DNA of 64,000 nt, taken from positions 186,001-250,000 of the forward strand of contig CAMJZV010000001.1 in the NCBI GenBank assembly GCA_946410305.1, in the 5' to 3' direction. The DNA is from an uncultured Prevotellaceae bacterium (GTDB lineage Bacteria > Bacteroidota > Bacteroidia > Bacteroidales > Bacteroidaceae). How positions within the stretch are numbered: position 1 is the stretch's first letter; every line of letters starts with the position of its first letter. The position numbers and the translations under genes were made by a program. Shown piece after piece: positions 58,731 through 64,000 of this stretch. The notes under the pieces were generated by a model. That model did not search any database. It was not told where the DNA came from and was given only the letters and a program-made list of their open reading frames with translations.

Positions 58731-61080
58731 TCGTCTTGGGTGTCTCTTTCAGGGGTACGATGATGTCCTGCATCCATGCGGGACGACCCTCGTCAGGATG
58801 GCTCTCCAGATTCTGCTGCCATTCCTCGTCCGTCAGTCGCTGCATGTCCAAGGGGCGCTGCGTCTCACGGTACGACAGTACGGCGCCACGCATGAGCCAT
58901 AGGTAGCCGTCGACCTCCACGACACAGTATATCTCGTCGGCCGCTCCCACTGCCGCATACATCACACTCTTCTCAGGGTTGTTGTCGGCATTGGCGGTAT
59001 AGACATCGGCAACCAGTGCCACCTTGCGGTCGGTACCCTGCACATCGTCCCACCCCATGAGGTACTGGTCCTCTTCACGTATCAGGTCGAGGGAGATATT
59101 CTCGAAGGTAGCACCGATATGCTCCAGTGTCTCGTAGTCTTCTTCGGTCAACTTCCTACCAGCCAGTTCTGTCTCGCTAATGCGCAACAGGAATTCGGCT
59201 TCCTCACGCAGGCGCTGGGTGGCGTTCTTGCTCTTCTCAGTGGTCAGCTGGTAACGCTCCAGCACGTCGGCAGTGGCATCGAGCAGATTGATAGCCTTAC
59301 GCCAGAACTTGACGTTAGGCTCCACATAGCCCGTGACGATAGGATCGGGGGGACCACCACCGCCACACTCGGCACCCATGGGCTGTTTGGCATAGAGGAT
59401 GGCATCGTGTTTCAGTTCTGCCCACGAAGCAAGAGCGGCATTCAGCGTCTTCTTCTGCCATTCAGGAGTCAGCATGAAATATGGATAGCCCTGACAGGTG
59501 TCGTTGACTGTCTTCAGCGCATCCATCCAACGGTTGCTGATGGTCTGTTGCCAGTCAGTCTCCTGCATGCGCTGCTTCATCCTGGCGAGTGCACCGACAA
59601 AGCCATCCCACTGCTGGGCTTCCTGTAACTCATCGAGGAGGATGCGCTCGGCAGAGGACACACCCATCGAAGCCATCACGTCGAGACCCTTGGGCAGGGC
59701 ACGCTGCGTGGGGAGGTTATCATAGTCTACCATCTCCAACAGCACCTCGCCATCGGGCATGTAGCGCTGAGGCAGCAGGTTGATCTTATAACGACTGCTG
59801 TATTCGTATTTCGGACGGATGCGCGTCTGTTGCTGGGCTAGCGCTTCTATCTCCTTGCGCAACAGGCGCATCGACTTCTTGCTCTTCAAGAGCTGGTTGG
59901 CCGTACGTCCTCTCATGAGGTCATAGACCTGCAGAATGGTGATGTTGTCAGGTGCTCCAAAGAGCCATGTCATGGGTTCGCTCAACTGCTGGTAGAGGGC
60001 ACGCATCTCAGCGTCGCCCCCCGTCAGTTCAGCCAGCACGACTGCGTTCTGCAACTGTGACGGCACGTCTGTTCCGAAGGGCACTGTCTGCAACCACATC
60101 ATCGCACGGAAATAGTTCTTCAGCGTGTCGCTGCGGGTGTAGTGTCCACGTGGACGGAACAGCTGGTAGGTGAAGGGAATACGTTCGTAGCCAAGGTATT
60201 TGGAGTAGTCCAGTTCTGACGCCATCACCTTCTTTACCTCGTCAGCCACTGTACCAGCAACACCAGGTTGCCCCGTTATCAGCGCATGAGCCACATCGAA
60301 GTAGGTCTTCAGCCACTGGTTGTTCTCTGCTGTCAGTTGCTGACCACGTTCACACAGTCGCTGCACCACATGGCACAAGCGCTGTTCCTCGATGTTACGC
60401 AGCAGACAGTCGAAGTAGAGATGGTAGAGTTGCAGGTAGAGGTCGGTGGTCACGAAGTTAGGCATGTTCGCATAGTCGTTACGCTCATAGACATGGAACA
60501 GCTGATCGTATTGAGCAGGCACAATGGCAAAACCGTTACGTCCCAACTTGTCGCGCAGACGACTGTCAAACTGTTCCATCTGCATGGCATTCACCACATT
60601 ACCCATATTGACACGATGACCCTCCTCGCAGGGGTTGAAGTTCTCCTGCTTCAGAACCTGCTCGCGGGCTTGCAGTTTGCTGATGAATGCCTGTTCCGCC
60701 TTACTGATCTTGATGGGCACCTTGGCATCGGCCTTGTAGTAGTTGTTGCGCCAGCTGTCGTTGCTGTCATACTTGATATCCACTTCCTCGACCTGTTCCC
60801 AGCGAACCATCATCAGCGAGTCGTACCACGAAGTGCACTGGAAGATGCCACGCAGGAAAGCATCGCGGAAAGGATAGCCGCTACGGGCATAGAAGCTGTT
60901 GCGCAATACGCGCAGCTCTGTCAGGTTCAGCTGCGAGATGTCCTGTTCGAGGTTGACAGGCTGGTTCAGCTGCTCCACGTTGATATTCCCCTTTCCTGGT
61001 ATCATCACACGTTGCACCTTTTGTGCCTGACAGCCCATTGTCAATAGCCAAAAACCAATTGCTAAAAACGTATGTCTCAT
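58699..61080 (-). CDS. DUF3160 protein with N-terminal YARHG domain
   Basis: 793 residues from ATG 61080. Signal peptide ending MGCQAQ (lipobox-like), YARHG-type domain (about 50-95: LTELRVLRNSFYARSGYPF...FQCTSWYD), then a long DUF3160 alpha-helical region (120-793; VTTDLYLQLYHLYFDCLL, DNITILQVYDLMRG, YPYFMLTPEWQKKTLNAAL and ECGGGGPPDPIVTGYVEPN). Secreted or surface protein of unknown function. Its signal peptide codons (61038-61068) contain phrase repeat words. Part of the leftward set 61570-57792. Confidence 0.85.
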   Translation of the reverse strand: MRHTFLAIGFWLLTMGCQAQKVQRVMIPGKGNINVEQLNQPVNLEQDISQLNLTELRVLRNSFYARSGYPFRDAFLRGIFQCTSWYDSLMMVRWEQVEEVDIKYDSNDSWRNNYYKADAKVPIKISKAEQAFISKLQAREQVLKQENFNPCEEGHRVNMGNVVNAMQMEQFDSRLRDKLGRNGFAIVPAQYDQLFHVYERNDYANMPNFVTTDLYLQLYHLYFDCLLRNIEEQRLCHVVQRLCERGQQLTAENNQWLKTYFDVAHALITGQPGVAGTVADEVKKVMASELDYSKYLGYERIPFTYQLFRPRGHYTRSDTLKNYFRAMMWLQTVPFGTDVPSQLQNAVVLAELTGGDAEMRALYQQLSEPMTWLFGAPDNITILQVYDLMRGRTANQLLKSKKSMRLLRKEIEALAQQQTRIRPKYEYSSRYKINLLPQRYMPDGEVLLEMVDYDNLPTQRALPKGLDVMASMGVSSAERILLDELQEAQQWDGFVGALARMKQRMQETDWQQTISNRWMDALKTVNDTCQGYPYFMLTPEWQKKTLNAALASWAELKHDAILYAKQPMGAECGGGGPPDPIVTGYVEPNVKFWRKAINLLDATADVLERYQLTTEKSKNATQRLREEAEFLLRISETELAGRKLTEEDYETLEHIGATFENISLDLIREEDQYLMGWDDVQGTDRKVALVADVYTANADNNPEKSVMYAAVGAADEIYCVVEVDGYLWLMRGAVLSYRETQRPLDMQRLTDEEWQQNLESHPDEGRPAWMQDIIVPLKETPKTNEKFFYSTGC

Positions 61081-61081
61081 A

Positions 61082-61570
61082 TCATTCAAATATTTCTCTT
61101 GCTGTTGTTTCATCCACATTTTTTACGAGGTATCGCTCGAAGGCTACGCCAAAACCGCTCCAACTGTATTCGGCCACCGTATACTGTCCCTGGGCATTGG
61201 TCTCCAGACTGCGTACACTGCCGTCCTTGAAATGGAAGTCACACAGTGTGCCACCCAGTTTCGAACCCAGCCACATGGGACGTATCAGTCCCTCGTAGTT
61301 CTTGAAGATAAACAGGCGTCGGCCCATTTCCGGATGGAAGCGTGTCGGCTTGATGACACCCACCAGTGCCTCTGTGGTACCATTTCCGTCGACATCGCCC
61401 GTCTCCATGCGGTAGACGGGATAAGGCAGTCGCCACTGATGACTGGTCGAGTCGGTGGTCAGCGTCAACAGGTACAGACTATCCGTCTTGTGTTCAAGCG
61501 AAAATGTCTGCGCCTGACAACTCAGTGCCAATAGCCCACAGCTCAGTGCCAATAGCCTCTCTATCCTCAT
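61082..61570 (-). CDS. Unknown secreted protein
   Basis: 162 residues from ATG 61570. Signal peptide LLALSCGLLALSCQAQ, whose two LLALSC units come from tandem phrase repeat words (61518-61560), then a beta-rich body with GDVDGNGTTEALVGVIKPTRF (an FG-GAP/dockerin-like Asp-rich loop, quoted in outline) and YSWSGFGVAFERYL. Directly upstream of the DUF3160 gene by one base; probably functions with it. No family name assigned. Confidence 0.7.
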   Translation of the reverse strand: MRIERLLALSCGLLALSCQAQTFSLEHKTDSLYLLTLTTDSTSHQWRLPYPVYRMETGDVDGNGTTEALVGVIKPTRFHPEMGRRLFIFKNYEGLIRPMWLGSKLGGTLCDFHFKDGSVRSLETNAQGQYTVAEYSWSGFGVAFERYLVKNVDETTAREIFE

Positions 61571-61588
61571 TCTTGTTTTAAGTTTCTG

Positions 61589-61596
61589 CAAAGATA
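61589..61596 (-). promoter_or_regulatory. Promoter of 61570-57792 gene set
   Basis: TATCTTTG on the minus strand, 18 bases before ATG 61570. Confidence 0.65.
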
Positions 61597-61637
61597 GCAA
61601 ATATTATGGAAACGACATGCAGGAAAAAGGAAAAATC

Positions 61638-61692
61638 TTGCAACACAGTTGCAGAAAATCAATATTCTTTGCCTGTTGCAACCAGGTTGCAG
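61638..61692. promoter_or_regulatory. Tandem TTGCAAC-n3-GTTGCAG operators
   Basis: TTGCAACACAGTTGCAG (61638-61654) and TTGCAACCAGGTTGCAG (61676-61692), 38 bases apart, each an inverted repeat with a 3-base centre. The second overlaps the -33 region of the CDF promoter (61704). Confidence 0.7.
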
Positions 61693-61703
61693 CAATGTTT
61701 CCC

Positions 61704-61711
61704 TACCTTTG
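61704..61711 (+). promoter_or_regulatory. Promoter of cation-efflux gene
   Basis: TACCTTTG, 23 bases before ATG 61735. Confidence 0.75.
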
Positions 61712-61734
61712 CAGCAGAAATCAACAAAAAGTAA

Positions 61735-62694
61735 ATGAATATGTCACACGAACATCATCATCATCACGACCATGAGCACGGTCACGAGCATCACGGTCAC
61801 CACCATCATCACCACGTCATGCCGAATTCCATGAACGGCATCTTCGTCTTCTGCATCGTACTGAACCTACTCTTTGTAGGTGTCGAGGCCCTTGTAGGCT
61901 GGACGCAGAACTCACTGTCACTGCTGTCTGACGCAGGTCATAACCTCAGCGACGTGTTCAGTCTGGTACTGGTACTCATCGCCTTCCATCTTGCCAAGGT
62001 ACGGTCGGGCGCTCACTATACCTATGGACTGAAGAAGTCGACAGTACTCATCTCGCTACTTAACGCCGTACTGCTGTTGGCAGCCGTAGGAGGCATCGTC
62101 TATGAGAGTATCCTGAAGTTCACCGAACCTGTCGACGTCAACGGTGTCGCCGTATCGTGGACGGCAGGTATCGGCATCCTCATCAACGGACTCACCGTAG
62201 TACTGCTGATGCGTGGTCAAAAGAGCGACATCAACGTGCGTGGTGCTTTCCTGCATATGGTAGCCGACACGCTGGTATCAGTAGGCGTCGTCGTATCGGG
62301 CATCATCATCGCCTTTACGGGATGGAACATCGTAGACCCCATCGTCAGCCTCATCATTGCCTTCATCATTCTCTGGTCTACGTGGAGTCTGCTGACAGCC
62401 AGCCTGCGACTGATTGTCGACGGTACACCAGAGGGCATCGAACCCGATGAGATAAAAGAGCTGATGGCTGCTGAGGAGCATGTCAGTGAGGTGCACCACT
62501 TGCACATCTGGGCCATCAGCACCACCGACAATGCCCTGACAGCACACGTTGTCGTCAAGGACATCGCACATATGGAGGAGGTGAAAGGTCGCCTGAAAGT
62601 TCTCTTAAAAGAGAAAGGCATCGGTCACTCCACGCTGGAGTTTGAAACGAGCGACAGTCCCTGTCATGAGCACTGCTGTGACGATGCACACTAA
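61735..62694 (+). CDS. Cation diffusion facilitator (CzcD/ZitB-like)
   Basis: 319 residues. His-rich N-terminus (16 His in residues 5-27), six membrane helices with the CDF metal site (LLSDAGHNLSDV in TM2, HMVADTLVSVGVV in TM5: H-x3-D pairs), and a cytosolic C-terminal ferredoxin-like domain ending in SPCHEHCCDDAH, an extra Cys/His metal-binding tail. It exports Zn2+ or similar cations from the cytoplasm. The operator pair upstream suggests metal-responsive control. Confidence 0.93.
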   Translation: MNMSHEHHHHHDHEHGHEHHGHHHHHHVMPNSMNGIFVFCIVLNLLFVGVEALVGWTQNSLSLLSDAGHNLSDVFSLVLVLIAFHLAKVRSGAHYTYGLKKSTVLISLLNAVLLLAAVGGIVYESILKFTEPVDVNGVAVSWTAGIGILINGLTVVLLMRGQKSDINVRGAFLHMVADTLVSVGVVVSGIIIAFTGWNIVDPIVSLIIAFIILWSTWSLLTASLRLIVDGTPEGIEPDEIKELMAAEEHVSEVHHLHIWAISTTDNALTAHVVVKDIAHMEEVKGRLKVLLKEKGIGHSTLEFETSDSPCHEHCCDDAH

Positions 62695-62720
62695 TAAAAA
62701 GAACCATATTATTGGTAAAA

Positions 62721-62754
62721 CTCGTTAAATGGCTTGGCTGTTTAACGGGTTTTT
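62721..62754 (+). terminator. Terminator after cation-efflux gene
   Basis: CTCGTTAAA (62721-62729) with TTTAACGGG (62741-62749), T5 follows. Confidence 0.8.
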
Positions 62755-62756
62755 CG

Positions 62757-62764
62757 TATCTTTG
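62757..62764 (+). promoter_or_regulatory. Promoter of alpha-2-macroglobulin gene
   Basis: TATCTTTG directly after the terminator, 24 bases before ATG 62789. Confidence 0.65.
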
Positions 62765-62788
62765 TGCATTATTTATTCGACAGAAACT

Positions 62789-64000
62789 ATGAAGAAGACA
62801 TTGTTAGTCGTTTTAGCAGCCAGTCTGCTACTACCTATAAATACGTTCGCACAGACATACCAATCATTGTGGAAACAGGTGGAGAACGCCCGCGACAAGG
62901 ACCTGCCGCGACAGGCGTTGACCCATCTGCAGAAGATAGAGGAGAAGGCTAAAAAGGAGAAGGTCTACGGTCAACTGCTTAAGGCTACCCTGCTGACAGC
63001 CAATGTGCAGCAGGACATTGCACCCGACTCGCTGGCACCAGCCGTAGCGCGCATTGAGCGACAGGCAAAGGAGGCCACCGACCCCGTCCTACAGATGGTC
63101 TATGCCACCGTCTTGTATAAGGTCTATTCATTGAACCCATCTATCGACAACGAGACCTTTGACAAGGCCAAACACTATCATGGAAAGGCTATGGCCCAGC
63201 CCGACCTGTTGGCAAAGGTAAAGGCCGATGGCTATGAACCCTTGGTGGAGCGTGGCAAGGACAGTAAGGTGTTCGGTCACGACCTGCTGAGCGTCATTGG
63301 CATGGAACTGGACGAGTGGCAATGGCTCTACGACTATTACACGAAGGTCGACAACTGCCCTGCTGCCTGTATTGCTGCCAGCTATATTGCCAAGAACATT
63401 GAGGAGTACGATTCACTCATTGCCATCTTCGGTGACTATCCAGAGGCTGCTGAGTTGGCCATAGGTCGTTATAGCAAGATGCATGGCGACAGGTTCACCA
63501 ATGCCGACCGCTACAACTGGCTGCAACAGTCACTGCAGCGTTGGGGTTCTTGGCCACGTGCCAACATCATGCGCAACGAGTTGACCGCCCTGACGACATC
63601 GCAGTTTACTGCCAATGTAGAGCGTCGTGTCCAGGAGGTGAGCAAGTCGCAGGTGGTCAGTCTGAAGAACCTACGTAACATCACGCAGTTGACCATGCGT
63701 GTCTATCGCACGTCGCTGCAGGGTGACACACAACTTAATCCCAACAACAAGGACGAGTACAAGAAGATAAAAGCGGGATTGACAGAACTGACAGAGATGA
63801 CACAGACCATTTCCTTCTCAGGACATGCCGTCTATGATATCTTTACCGACTCCCTGCAACTGCAAGGGCTACCCGCCGGTGTTTATCTGCTGGAGTTCAC
63901 CAGCCTTCCTCAGACTGAGATTGTCCGCCAGTTGTACTTCGTATCGGGCATCCGACTCCTGCAACAAGGCCAGCCCGACAACAACCGTCGCTATGTGGTC
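62789..64000 (+). CDS. Alpha-2-macroglobulin family protein (N-terminal part)
   Basis: 404 residues are visible and the frame runs off the right edge. Signal peptide (1-21, ending TFAQ), then YQSLWKQVENARDKDLPRQALTHLQKI (in outline), the characteristic N-terminal helical region of Bacteroidota alpha-2-macroglobulin proteins, and from about 310 beta-sandwich macroglobulin domains (YDIFTDSLQLQGLPAGVYLLEFT). Full members exceed 1,800 residues. They trap proteases in the periplasm or at the surface. The thioester region is outside the window. Confidence 0.8.
   Translation, partial: MKKTLLVVLAASLLLPINTFAQTYQSLWKQVENARDKDLPRQALTHLQKIEEKAKKEKVYGQLLKATLLTANVQQDIAPDSLAPAVARIERQAKEATDPVLQMVYATVLYKVYSLNPSIDNETFDKAKHYHGKAMAQPDLLAKVKADGYEPLVERGKDSKVFGHDLLSVIGMELDEWQWLYDYYTKVDNCPAACIAASYIAKNIEEYDSLIAIFGDYPEAAELAIGRYSKMHGDRFTNADRYNWLQQSLQRWGSWPRANIMRNELTALTTSQFTANVERRVQEVSKSQVVSLKNLRNITQLTMRVYRTSLQGDTQLNPNNKDEYKKIKAGLTELTEMTQTISFSGHAVYDIFTDSLQLQGLPAGVYLLEFTSLPQTEIVRQLYFVSGIRLLQQGQPDNNRRYVV

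Overview
The window reads as a chromosomal segment of a Bacteroidota bacterium close to Prevotella (Prevotella/Segatella/Xylanibacter-like). Reasons: nearly every gene start is preceded by the Bacteroidota sigma -7 box TAnnTTTG; there is a SusC/SusD pair, several TonB-dependent receptors, a PorE-like OmpA/PD40 lipoprotein, DUF3822-rsmD, DUF2807/DUF6249/PspC envelope genes and a Bacteroidota-type alpha-2-macroglobulin. Assignment to genus is inference; no rRNA is present. About 60 genes, one tRNA-Ser and one candidate structured RNA were found.

Layout. 1-4.2 kb: a sulfur-relay locus. Leftward: DsrE-like protein, TusA-like carrier, a CNBD-containing family 2 encapsulin shell and the N-terminus of its probable cargo (cut by the window edge). 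Rightward from the same divergent promoter region: a ThiS-like carrier whose GGG is followed by an extra tail, an E1-like MoeB/ThiF, and a JAMM protease. 4.3-5.4 kb: ridA and tcdA. 5.5-14.3 kb: one probable operon of SusC, SusD, a FixH/YtkA-like lipoprotein, an OprC-like copper receptor and an SDF-family symporter. 14.3-16.2 kb: inverted repeats, palindromes and a DUF234 ATPase. 16.2-23.2 kb: housekeeping (28-aa membrane peptide, DUF3822, rsmD, cls, dnaG, topB). 23.2-28.9 kb: an acetyltransferase island with a duplicated GNAT pair, a CAT-like enzyme, MerR and GyrI-like proteins. 28.9-37.5 kb: LytTR regulator and receptor, PorE-like protein, and an ECF-sigma envelope-stress operon. 37.5-44.3 kb: an RsmF-like methyltransferase, thyA, cmk, folA, lrp, exbB/exbD, greA, cupin. 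44.35 kb: tRNA-Ser with a triplicated promoter-bearing repeat. 44.6-51.8 kb: an AT-rich acquired island with an ORF6N remnant, unknown genes, a candidate structured RNA of about 330 nt, and a HaeIII-type restriction-modification system with two C5-methyltransferases, ending in a 1-kb palindrome-rich non-coding stretch. 51.85-64 kb: clpB, aldo/keto reductase, ADP-forming acyl-CoA synthetase, CapA, DUF3160, a zinc/cation exporter with a likely operator, and the start of an alpha-2-macroglobulin.

Most notable: (1) the encapsulin/sulfur-carrier/JAMM locus, which can be read as a compartmentalised persulfide relay feeding a protein thiocarboxylate; (2) families of phrase-like short repeats that sit in intergenic DNA and also in frame inside dnaG, topB, an RNA methyltransferase, rsmD, a sigma factor and several signal peptides; (3) a SusCD pair in an operon with a copper receptor; (4) a recurrent leaderless promoter architecture; (5) a structured RNA and palindrome islands bordering accessory DNA. 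All calls come from reading the sequence; no similarity search was run.
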